From Coleofasciculus sp. LEGE 07092 (GTDB taxonomy: Bacteria > Cyanobacteriota > Cyanobacteriia > Cyanobacteriales > Coleofasciculaceae): a stretch of 64,000 bases of DNA. Below the pieces are notes generated by a model. That model saw nothing but the letters and a program-made list of their open reading frames with translations. It did no database searches and had not been told where the DNA came from. The DNA is taken from contig NZ_JADEWY010000002.1 of assembly GCF_015207375.1 (NCBI RefSeq), positions 45,979 through 109,978 on the forward strand, in the 5' to 3' direction. Made by a program: the position numbers and the translations under genes. Position 1 is the first letter of the stretch, and the number at the start of each line of letters is the position of its first letter. Below are positions 17,621 through 25,532 of the stretch, in pieces.

Positions 17621-19753
17621 TCAAAGGAGTCCCTCTTCCACCGACTTGCGCTCTGTGATGTCGATACTCGCTCCTATGAGGCGAGACGCTTTACCCTTAG
17701 CATCTCCGACAGCAGTGCCACGGGAGAGAAACCAGCGAGTAGTTCCATCCTTTTGCAGCATCCGATGTTCGATTTGGTAATGGGTAGTCAGTCCTCGCAA
17801 ATGGGCGTTAATTCCATTGTTCACCGATTCACGATCATCTGGGTGGATGAGCTCTAGCCAAACGTCTTTCGTTGTGTTGGTAAGCTCCTCATCCTTGTAA
17901 CCCAGCATCGCTTTCAAGTTAGAAGCGAGATAGATCTCATGGGTTTCGAGGTTCCAATCCCAGATTCCGACTCTGCCCGCATTAACTGCCAACCCACACC
18001 GTTCCTCTCCGACACGGAGTTCGGCTTCGATTTGCTGGTATTTAGCAATCTCCCCTTGCAGCAACTCGTTGGCTTGGGAAAGTTGAGTTGTGCGTTCTAG
18101 TTCTTGTTTTGCCAATGCTGTTTCTGACTGCTTGCGCTCCGTGATATCACGCTCAATCGCCATCCAGTGAGTGTAACAGCCTTTCTCATCGACAACTGGC
18201 ACAATATTGAGTTCAACCCAAAACTCAGACCCATCTTTGCGATAGTTAATTAACTCAGCCCGCACTGGCTCCCACCGCGATAGGGTATCCCGAATGATAT
18301 CAGCTTGGGCACGGTCTGTTTTCGGACCTTGTAAAAAGCGCGGCGTTTTGCCAATCACTTCTTCTGGGGTGTAACCCGTCATCCGAGTGAAGCCTTGGTT
18401 GACATAAACAATCCGGGGACCCGGCTTATCGATGGGTTCAGCTTCGGTAATCACGATCGCATCATTGGCATTGAACACGGCTGACTCAAGCAAACGCAAC
18501 CGTTCTTCGGCTTGTTTGCGTTTGGTAATGTCGCGCACGAAGCTCAAAGAAACCAAGCGATCGCGGTACTCAATGACCCGAGAGCTAATTTCTACCTCTA
18601 CCTGACCGCCATCTTTACGCCGCAGGGCATGCTCAAAGATGATACTACCCGTTGCCTGCATCTGATGACCAATCTTCCGTTGCCGCTCTTCACTGATGGG
18701 TACATCAATATCTTTGGTTTTCAAATTGAGGAGTTCTTTGCGAGTATACCCCAATCGTCTGGAAGCATTCTGGTTGGCATCCAAAACGCGACTCGTGGAT
18801 AAATCGATGATAAAGATCGAATCGTTGGCGTACTCAAAGAGGTGGCGGTAATTCGCTTCTGATTCTCGCAGCGATTCTTCTACCCGCTTGCGTTCGGTAA
18901 TGTCTCTAGCCGTGCAGATAACTGCTTCCACGCTACTACCCGTACCGAGAATCGGACTCAGAATGTACTCATAGTGCCGTACTCCATTCAGACTTGGGTA
19001 GCTGATTTCATCGGTTAAGGGTCGTCGGGTGGCAAATACCACTTCCCGTTGGTTGTCAAACAATTCTACGCCTTCCGGTGGCAAGTTGAGTTCTTGCACC
19101 GTCTTGCCCAAAATTTCAGCTTGCGCTAAACCAAATAATTGAGCGATCGCTAGATTGACGTAAGTAAATCTTCCCATCCGATCAATTACGCAGATTGGGT
19201 CGGGGGATGCTGAGAGTACTTGGTCAAATATTCTCGCCTGTTGCTGAATCCTAGCTGCCAGTTCCCGCAGTTCCGATTCATCCTCCGGCTTATCAGGGTT
19301 GAAGTTGCTGCCTAAGTCTAGCTTGGCAGCTCCGTTAGACACTCCCCCTCCGTCACTCAAACCTAAAGTCTGATTCCAGTACGCTGCCCCAGGCACCAAC
19401 GAGTTGGCAATCGGTACAGAGGCATCAGCCGAAGCGATCGCGGTTCCTGATGCCAGCCCTACCTGCTCTAGCCCCGGACTTGCCTGAGCGCTCCGGTTTT
19501 CGATCAGGGTTCTTGAAGAGTTGACTTGAGAAAGCTGTTGTTTTAGCTGCTTATATTTTTTTTCTAACTCATTGAGCTGTTCTTGAAGTTCTTCAACGGT
19601 AGTCGGGCGGGGTTCACTCAGAGGGAACCCAAAGGATTGTTTCAGGGCTTCAACAACTACTGCTGTTCGATCTCGACCTGTCGCTTCAGCCCGAGAACGG
19701 ATCTCCTGATTCAGTTGCTCTGGAAGTCTAAAAGTCGCTATTTTGCTGACCAT
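17621..19753 (-). CDS. Multi-PAS sensor protein with RHH-like N-terminus, output domain missing
   Basis: 710 residues. Residues 1-42 (KIATFRLPEQLNQEIRSRAE ...) look like a ribbon-helix-helix unit, followed by a Gln-rich coiled coil (50-80) and a low-complexity linker. Four PAS/PAC units follow: about 172-290, 300-415, 420-545 and 580-705, each ending in a DITERK-type motif (the second reads DITKRK). The third has the NANDAIVITEAEP pattern. The protein ends right after DITERKSVEEGLL, where a histidine kinase or GGDEF domain would normally start. It therefore senses but has no visible output. The 3' end faces the truncated NACHT gene only 63 bp away, so a deletion probably removed both ends. 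Confidence 0.75.
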   Translation of the reverse strand: MVSKIATFRLPEQLNQEIRSRAEATGRDRTAVVVEALKQSFGFPLSEPRPTTVEELQEQLNELEKKYKQLKQQLSQVNSSRTLIENRSAQASPGLEQVGLASGTAIASADASVPIANSLVPGAAYWNQTLGLSDGGGVSNGAAKLDLGSNFNPDKPEDESELRELAARIQQQARIFDQVLSASPDPICVIDRMGRFTYVNLAIAQLFGLAQAEILGKTVQELNLPPEGVELFDNQREVVFATRRPLTDEISYPSLNGVRHYEYILSPILGTGSSVEAVICTARDITERKRVEESLRESEANYRHLFEYANDSIFIIDLSTSRVLDANQNASRRLGYTRKELLNLKTKDIDVPISEERQRKIGHQMQATGSIIFEHALRRKDGGQVEVEISSRVIEYRDRLVSLSFVRDITKRKQAEERLRLLESAVFNANDAIVITEAEPIDKPGPRIVYVNQGFTRMTGYTPEEVIGKTPRFLQGPKTDRAQADIIRDTLSRWEPVRAELINYRKDGSEFWVELNIVPVVDEKGCYTHWMAIERDITERKQSETALAKQELERTTQLSQANELLQGEIAKYQQIEAELRVGEERCGLAVNAGRVGIWDWNLETHEIYLASNLKAMLGYKDEELTNTTKDVWLELIHPDDRESVNNGINAHLRGLTTHYQIEHRMLQKDGTTRWFLSRGTAVGDAKGKASRLIGASIDITERKSVEEGLL

Positions 19754-20405
19754 TTTTGAGTCTATTTAAACTGTCTAGTTTACCCTTACCTTTTCCACAA
19801 TACTGGCTCCCTAATCAAGAAACTTTACCGTTAGCCAGTTGCAGAAGCATTGGGTCAAACTCTTAGGGCTACCAAAACCAATTTTTATAAGTCGTAGGGC
19901 TAACAGGGTTCGTTCATTGTTTCAACTATAACTGTTTTCAGTATTAGTGATATTACGGCTATTACACTCGATGCCTGATCAGAATCTATCCTTACCCCTC
20001 CGAGCCATGTTCTTCTTGCAACTACAGATAGGCAGAACGGGGCGGTTGTAAAAAAACAGGACTTACGCAATTTTTACTACCGACATCCTACCGCCAGAGT
20101 GTAAGGGGATAATCATTAACACTCCTGTAGAGTTCGTGCGTAAGTCCTGAGAACTTGTTTCGGTGCTCTTCTCTCATTGTCTTTCCTCCTACTACACTGT
20201 TACCTCAGCAATATGTCTCGAATCTTTACGCAAATTGGCTGACTTCTCTCATATAGGGATGGCTTGATAGTAACAAGCGAAGACGAAAAACGCCCACCAG
20301 GGCGCTTAATAGGGTGCATCTACTAAATTTCAGTGTAACTGATAAGGGGTATCACCCCCCACCCCATGTAATAAAACAATACAATCTTACTCATCTTCCC
20401 CACTT
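19754..20405. other. Intergenic region of about 650 bp
   Basis: No coding sequence is supported here. It holds the 93-bp inverted-repeat element at 20057-20149 and the upstream region of the PAS gene. The remainder shows no structured RNA or terminator that I can defend. Confidence 0.5.
20057..20149. mobile_element. 93-bp MITE-like element with perfect 13-bp terminal inverted repeats
   Basis: CAGGACTTACGCA at 20057-20069 is the exact reverse complement of TGCGTAAGTCCTG at 20137-20149. There is no coding capacity between the ends. The GGACTTACGCA terminus is familiar from small non-autonomous elements in cyanobacterial genomes. No target duplication was seen. Confidence 0.65.
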
Positions 20406-21272
20406 TCAAGACGGCGGCAGTTCTAGAGCGATCGTTCCGAGCAACCCTTTACGAAAATCATTTAACAGTTGCCGTGCGGTGCGTTCTGTGTCACCTTGAT
20501 AGCGAAAATCTGCTAAAGCGTGCAGATACTCTTCACCGGTGAATGGTGTGGGATCAAGCTCGTAGCGAGTCTTTAAGGGAGAGTTTGGCAAAAGACTTGA
20601 CTTAGTGGAGTCTTCCAAATCCTTCAGCAATTCGACGAAGGCACCAGCAACTCGTTGGTTGTCGTAAGACGCCTCACCGATATCGTCACAAATTGCTAGT
20701 TTGAGGGCATTCTCCTGATTTTTTAACTGGGCAGGAATTACGCCTGGGGCATCAAGTAACTCGATTTGGTCAGAAATGCGTATCCACCGTAACTGCCGTG
20801 TCACTCCGGGGCGACGGGCACTTTCTACGACACGCCGCCCCAAGAGTCGGTTAATCAGAGCAGATTTGCCCACATTAGGGAACCCAACTACGACAGCACG
20901 AACTGGACGAGGCTGCATACCGCGATCGCGCCGACGTTCATTGACTTGCACCTCAGCAAGCTGTGCTGCCCGTGTTACCTCCCGAATACCTTGACCTTGT
21001 TGAGCATTGGTAAAGTAGGGGGTTTCCCCCTGATGTTGGAACCACGATTCCCACAGTTGCTTTGCCCTTGGTGCGATCGCATCCATGCGGTTAAGAACTA
21101 ATACCCGGCTTTTACTCCCCGCCCACTGGGACATTTGGGGATGATGGGTAGCCAGAGGAATCCGGGCATCCCGCACATCTAGCACAACATCGACTCGTTT
21201 GAGCTGTTCTTTGAGTTCCCTTTCAGCTTTAGCTATATGACCGGGATACCACTGGATAGGGGGAGTTGTCAT
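20406..21272 (-). CDS. ylqF: Ribosome biogenesis GTPase YlqF/RbgA
   Basis: 288 residues from the ATG at 21272, which overlaps the upstream stop as TAATG; an extension to 21296 is possible but less likely. It shows the circularly permuted GTPase order of the YlqF family: N-terminal IQWYPGHIAKAERELKEQL, then G4 (NRMD), G1 (GFPNVGKSALINRL) and G3 (DAPG). The C-terminal domain ends in RQLLNDFRKGLLGTIALELP. Family members assist late assembly of the 50S ribosomal subunit. The gene is translationally coupled to the uspA-like gene. Confidence 0.9.
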   Translation of the reverse strand: MTTPPIQWYPGHIAKAERELKEQLKRVDVVLDVRDARIPLATHHPQMSQWAGSKSRVLVLNRMDAIAPRAKQLWESWFQHQGETPYFTNAQQGQGIREVTRAAQLAEVQVNERRRDRGMQPRPVRAVVVGFPNVGKSALINRLLGRRVVESARRPGVTRQLRWIRISDQIELLDAPGVIPAQLKNQENALKLAICDDIGEASYDNQRVAGAFVELLKDLEDSTKSSLLPNSPLKTRYELDPTPFTGEEYLHALADFRYQGDTERTARQLLNDFRKGLLGTIALELPPS

Positions 21273-21685
21273 TAGGGAACGATTAAAACCGGACACGGAG
21301 ACAGATTAATCACCCGATTCGTCACACTTTCAGATGCGCCTTCTTCGGTTAATCCCAGCCCCCGACAGCCCATAACAATTAAATTGACGTCAAGTTCATC
21401 AGCCACATCACAGATCGTGAAAGCAGGCATTCCCTCCCGAGAGAGAGTTTCGGCGTCGATACCTTGCTGACTAAATAAGGCTTTGGCACTTTGTAGCAGT
21501 TTTGCTACCGCCTCGGATGAGAGCATTGCATCGGGAGGTGGCGATTCGGCTTCTGGGTTGGGTTCTTCTAGCACCGACAGCAGGATTAAGCGGCTGCCGT
21601 ATTTTTGCACGATATTGACAACCACTTCCGCCGCTTCGCGGGTTTCTCGAGTTTGGTCAACGGGAAATAAAACGGTCTTAAACAT
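21272..21685 (-). CDS. Universal stress protein, UspA family
   Basis: 137 residues. It begins MFKTVLFPVDQTRETREAAE, the usual first strand and nucleotide-binding Asp of the family. It ends with LIVMGCRGLGLTEEGASESVTNRVINLSPCPVLIVP, which carries the G-x2-G-x9-G(S/T)-like nucleotide motif in a loose form. It probably binds ATP or AMP and responds to stress. It is the first gene of a two-gene unit with ylqF (TAATG overlap) and is divergent from pgk across 190 bp, so the two promoters lie in 21686-21875. Confidence 0.85.
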   Translation of the reverse strand: MFKTVLFPVDQTRETREAAEVVVNIVQKYGSRLILLSVLEEPNPEAESPPPDAMLSSEAVAKLLQSAKALFSQQGIDAETLSREGMPAFTICDVADELDVNLIVMGCRGLGLTEEGASESVTNRVINLSPCPVLIVP

Positions 21686-21875
21686 CGCACTTAATCTTGA
21701 GGGACACGGACTCCGGTAAAATGTGGACGGGCTTGAGAACGCATACTCGTTTGCCCTAGAGATTTAGTTGATCACTTTTCGAGTAAATCTACGGGGTAAT
21801 TATCAAGCATACAACCACTGGCATGCCATCAGAACACTGAGCATTCAGATAGAGGCAATTTAGGAGAGTAGTACT

Positions 21876-23081
21876 GTGTCCAAAAAAACTGTAGCAAATT
21901 TACAAGAGTCTGATGTATCTGGAAAACGGGTATTGGTACGAGCGGATCTGAATGTACCGTTAGACGACAATGGCAACATCACTGATGATACTCGTATCCG
22001 TGCTGCTTTACCTACCGTTCAAGATTTAATTAGCAAGGGTGCCAAGGTAATTCTGTGCAGCCACTTGGGGCGTCCGAAAGGACAAGTGAAAGATAGCTTG
22101 CGTCTGACGCCTGTAGCTCAACGTCTTTCTGAACTCCTGGGGCAGCAAGTTGTCAAGTGCGATGACTGCATTGGTGATGAAGTGGCTGCCAAAATTAATG
22201 GCATGAATAATGGTCAAGTGGCGCTGCTGGAAAATCTCCGCTTCCACGCTGGTGAAGAAAAGAATGATCCAGAGTTTACCAAACAGTTGGCGGCATTGGC
22301 AGATGTCTATGTCAATGATGCCTTCGGCACAGCCCACCGCGCCCATGCTTCTACTGAGGGTGTCACCCACTACCTGAGTCCTTCTGTTGCCGGATACTTG
22401 ATTGAAAAAGAACTTCAGTATCTCAAAGGGGCGATCGAAAATCCTCAAAAGCCCTTGGCAGCAATTATCGGGGGGTCTAAGGTTTCCAGTAAGATTGGTG
22501 TGATCGAAACCCTATTGGATAAGGTTGATAAGCTGCTCATTGGCGGCGGCATGATTTTTACCTTCTACAAAGCCCGTGGCTTGAATGTGGGTAAGTCACT
22601 GGTGGAAGAGGATAAGCTGGAACTGGCAAAATCTTTGGAAGCTAAGGCAAAGGAAAAAGGCGTTGATTTGCTCCTGCCTACCGATGTCGTGATTGCTGAT
22701 AATTTTGCGGCTGACGCGAATTCTCAAACCGTCAATGTTGAGTCTATCCCCGATGGCTGGATGGGCTTGGATATCGGACCCGATGCGGTGAAGGTGTTCC
22801 AAGATGCTCTGTCAGATTGCAAGACGGTGATTTGGAACGGACCGATGGGCGTGTTTGAATTTGATAAGTTTGCCAAAGGGACGGAGGCGATTGCTCATAC
22901 CCTAGCGGATTTGACGAAGAAAGAGGCAACCACGATTATTGGTGGTGGTGACTCGGTAGCAGCGGTGGAAAAGGTTGGCGTGGCTGACCAAATGAGCCAC
23001 ATTTCTACAGGTGGCGGTGCTAGTTTAGAGTTGCTAGAGGGTAAAGAATTACCCGGTATTATGGCTCTTGATGAGGCTTAA
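21876..23081 (+). CDS. pgk: Phosphoglycerate kinase
   Basis: 401 residues, the normal family length. The start is GTG at 21876, preceded by TAGGAGAG. Family marks are [57 protein letters not shown], a nucleotide-site [22 protein letters not shown] and the C-terminal [11 protein letters not shown] and [13 protein letters not shown]. The enzyme interconverts 3-phosphoglycerate and 1,3-bisphosphoglycerate in glycolysis and the Calvin cycle. A GC-rich hairpin lies about 55 bp downstream. Confidence 0.97.
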   Translation: MSKKTVANLQESDVSGKRVLVRADLNVPLDDNGNITDDTRIRAALPTVQDLISKGAKVILCSHLGRPKGQVKDSLRLTPVAQRLSELLGQQVVKCDDCIGDEVAAKINGMNNGQVALLENLRFHAGEEKNDPEFTKQLAALADVYVNDAFGTAHRAHASTEGVTHYLSPSVAGYLIEKELQYLKGAIENPQKPLAAIIGGSKVSSKIGVIETLLDKVDKLLIGGGMIFTFYKARGLNVGKSLVEEDKLELAKSLEAKAKEKGVDLLLPTDVVIADNFAADANSQTVNVESIPDGWMGLDIGPDAVKVFQDALSDCKTVIWNGPMGVFEFDKFAKGTEAIAHTLADLTKKEATTIIGGGDSVAAVEKVGVADQMSHISTGGGASLELLEGKELPGIMALDEA

Positions 23082-23135
23082 GGGTTTAATGACTTCTGTT
23101 TGAGAAATGTTGTAGACGTTGAATGTCTCGACTAT

Positions 23136-23170
23136 CCCGCCCTAGACTTTATTACTGGGGCGGGTTATTT
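23136..23170 (+). terminator. Probable terminator after pgk
   Basis: CCCGCCC (23136-23142) pairs with GGGCGGG (23158-23164) around a 15-base loop and is followed by TTATTT. The position downstream of pgk fits an intrinsic terminator, although the T-run is short. Confidence 0.5.
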
Positions 23171-23189
23171 CATGGCAAGATTTCCCTAC

Positions 23190-23371
23190 TCAAAGCCCAA
23201 ACTGAGCTTTGATGCCCGCTATGAACGTCTCATCATCTTCCGCCTTGCGGTTAGCAACCAATTCCTTAGATCCTTTCACTTCCGGAAACATCTGTTTATA
23301 ACCTTCACAACATTCATCGATCGCAAAAACGGTGAACCTGTAGATCCCATGTTGTCTTTTTGACAGAATAA
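23190..23371 (-). pseudogene. Possible coding remnant, C-terminal fragment of unknown protein
   Basis: On the minus strand a short frame without ATG ends at TGA 23190-23192. It reads with a natural protein-like composition: FTVFAIDECCEGYKQMFPEV, then KGSKELVANRKAEDDETFIA and GIKAQFGL. The frame is closed upstream by a stop near 23380, so only about 60 codons are open. It may be the tail of a decayed gene or a small protein with a non-standard start. No family is recognised. Confidence 0.3.
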
Positions 23372-23390
23372 TGGCTATAATTCAAGCCAA

Positions 23391-24026
23391 TTATTGGTCT
23401 TCAGTATCGCGTAAAGCCTCGATACTTGAACCACAAATTGCTTTTATATTTTGAGTAATTTTCTCAATCTCCCAGTTCCACCACTGAGTTTTTAGAAGTT
23501 CTTGAATAACTGTGTCTTCAAAACGCTTCCGAATTTCTTGAGCTGGATTTCCGCCAACAATCGAGTAAGGTTCTACGTGGCGAGTAACAACAGATGCTGT
23601 AGCGATAATTGCCCCATCACCAATGTGAACACCGGGCATAATCGTTGCACCATAACCAATCCAGACATCATTGCCAATGACGGTATCTCCTTTATTAAGC
23701 CAAGTATCAGGCATAGCGATTTCCCATCCCTTGCCAAAGATAGGAAATGGGTAATTGGTAAGCCAATCCGTGCGATGATTCCCGCCATTCATGATGAACT
23801 TTACATCTGAGGCAATGGAGCAAAACTTACCAATAATAAGCTTATCTCCTATAAAATCGAAGTGATACAGAACGTTGCGTTCAAAATTTTCTGGATTCTC
23901 AAAATCATCGTAGTAGGTGTAGTCACCCACGATAATGTTGGGATTTTTGATGATATTATTTAAGAAGACTAACCGTTTTTGGTCAGCCAACGGATATTTC
24001 GTGTGGGGGGAGGGGCCATAAGTCAT
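23391..24026 (-). CDS. Vat/CatB-type xenobiotic O-acetyltransferase (left-handed beta-helix)
   Basis: 211 residues, the usual size for streptogramin A/chloramphenicol hexapeptide acetyltransferases. The N-terminus GPSPHTKYPL and the segment DKLIIGKFCSIASDVKFIMN precede the catalytic loop GGNHRTDWLTNYPF, with probable catalytic His84. Hexapeptide coils follow (TVIGNDVWIGYGATIMPGVHIGDGAIIA), then YSIVGGNPAQEIRKRF. Chromosomal homologues are widespread in cyanobacteria. The true acceptor may be a small metabolite, so antibiotic resistance cannot be assumed. Confidence 0.88.
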   Translation of the reverse strand: MTYGPSPHTKYPLADQKRLVFLNNIIKNPNIIVGDYTYYDDFENPENFERNVLYHFDFIGDKLIIGKFCSIASDVKFIMNGGNHRTDWLTNYPFPIFGKGWEIAMPDTWLNKGDTVIGNDVWIGYGATIMPGVHIGDGAIIATASVVTRHVEPYSIVGGNPAQEIRKRFEDTVIQELLKTQWWNWEIEKITQNIKAICGSSIEALRDTEDQ

Positions 24027-24232
24027 GGTGTTATATCTGAAGTGAATTGTAGCGGTTTTCAGTTAATAACTCTGATTAAGGATTGGTTTAATAAAGCTAG
24101 AGTCAAGAAGTTTTCAAGAGTTGATATCAGTTATAATCAGCACCTTAAAAATGGTAATCACCGAAAATATATAGATTTTGCGATCCACGCATTTTTTCAA
24201 CCCGTTTTGATTGGTACAAAATACAGCTCAAC

Positions 24233-24694
24233 ATGGACATTCAAATTGGTCAAGAATCGGATATTCCAGAACTAGCAAATCTTTATCAACAAACTGTGTT
24301 GGCGATCGCACCTCAATGGTATTCTCCAGCTCAAACTCAAAGGTGGGCATCTTTCCCATCGGATATTGCTAGTTTTCGCCAATTTATCTTGCAAGGGACT
24401 ACATTTATTGCCACCGATGAAATGGAAATTTTAGGTTTTGCAGGAATTACCGAAGATGGTCATGTAACCTCAGCTTATGTACGGAGCGATCGCATCCATC
24501 AAGGAATTGGTTCTACTCTGATGGAAACTCTCTTGGATTATGCTAAAAATCATAACATTCAGCGCTTATATGCAGAAGCGAGTGAATTTAGCTTAGGTTT
24601 GTTTAAAAAATTTAGCTTTCACATCTACGACACTGAGGTTGTGGAGCGTCAGGGAGTGCAGTTTAAGCGCTATTTGGTTGAGCGAAGTTTGTGA
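24233..24694 (+). CDS. GNAT-family N-acetyltransferase
   Basis: 153 residues. The GNAT core is visible: beta strand 1 (IQIGQESDIPELANLYQQTV), strands 3-4 (GFAGITEDGHVTSAYVRSDR) and the acetyl-CoA motif A (RIHQGIGSTLMETLLDYA). The C-terminal part (LYAEASEFSLGLFKKFSFHI) matches the small PA4026/YjdJ-like branch of unknown substrate. The gene stands alone between intergenic gaps. Confidence 0.85.
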   Translation: MDIQIGQESDIPELANLYQQTVLAIAPQWYSPAQTQRWASFPSDIASFRQFILQGTTFIATDEMEILGFAGITEDGHVTSAYVRSDRIHQGIGSTLMETLLDYAKNHNIQRLYAEASEFSLGLFKKFSFHIYDTEVVERQGVQFKRYLVERSL

Positions 24695-24844
24695 TCGGCA
24701 CGTTATCCTGATTACAGCTATAGCAATCCTATTTGAGTTGTGACAGGTGAGAAGCTTGAAACCCATGTATAGCAATAATCACCGTTTTGAAAATTGCCAC
24801 AATCTATTTAGGAAACGCTATATTAGCCGCTAAGACCATCTGAA

Positions 24845-25357
24845 ATGAACCACAAACCAGTAACTAGGATTGTAATTGTGATGGGAGTTGCCGGCTCTGG
24901 CAAGACTACTATAGGTCAAGCCTTAGCTCAAACTCTAGGATGGAACTTCAGTGATGCTGACGCCTTCCACTCTCAGGCAGCCAAAGAAAAGATGGCGCAA
25001 GGGCTACCCCTCAACGACGAAGACAGGAAGCCGTGGTTAGAAGCTATGCAATCTGCAATTGATCATTGGCTGATGATCGGTCAAAATACGGTTTTGGCTT
25101 GTTCTTCTCTCAAGCTGTGGTATCGTGACGTTTTGCGCTGTTCAGACCCGCGAGTCAAGCTGATTTATCTCCAAGGCAGCTTTTCTTTATTTTTTGAACG
25201 GCTAAAACATCGCCCGAACCACTATATGAAGGAAACTATGCTGCAAAGCCAGTTCGATACGCTGGAAGAACCAAGCTCATCTGAAGCGATTTACATTGAC
25301 GCATCCCAACCCCCCCAAGCGATCGCTCAAAAGATTGTAAACCATCTCAACATCTAA
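24845..25357 (+). CDS. gntK: Gluconokinase
   Basis: 170 residues, matching the GntK/IdnK carbohydrate kinase family. A P-loop GVAGSGKTT lies at 14-22, then NFSDADAFHSQAAKEKMAQG, LNDEDRKPWLEAM, ACSSLKLWYRDVLR and LQGSFSLFFERLKHRPNHYM. The last segments are the substrate and lid region of gluconate kinases. It phosphorylates D-gluconate to 6-phosphogluconate, feeding the oxidative pentose phosphate pathway. No gluconate transporter is nearby, so it may salvage internally produced gluconate. Confidence 0.9.
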   Translation: MNHKPVTRIVIVMGVAGSGKTTIGQALAQTLGWNFSDADAFHSQAAKEKMAQGLPLNDEDRKPWLEAMQSAIDHWLMIGQNTVLACSSLKLWYRDVLRCSDPRVKLIYLQGSFSLFFERLKHRPNHYMKETMLQSQFDTLEEPSSSEAIYIDASQPPQAIAQKIVNHLNI

Positions 25358-25532
25358 ACGAGAGAATTCCATCTACAGCGATCGCTTATATGGAGTCACA
25401 GCAAAGAAATAATTCCCTTAAACTAAATAAGAGAAACAGAGGCTCAAAGTGCCAGTCTCTGAAGCTGCGCCCTTGGCGGTCACCTATTCCATCGGCAATC
25501 TGGAGTTAACTATATCATTCAGGAGAACAGAC

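Noticed and set aside
23100..23363. 87-codon frame on the plus strand after pgk
   Set aside because: It runs through the pgk terminator hairpin and its composition is unlike a protein; the opposite strand reads better.
23391..24026. Antibiotic resistance gene reading of the hexapeptide acetyltransferase
   Set aside because: The family match is good, but chromosomal cyanobacterial members are not proven resistance enzymes and there is no mobile context.
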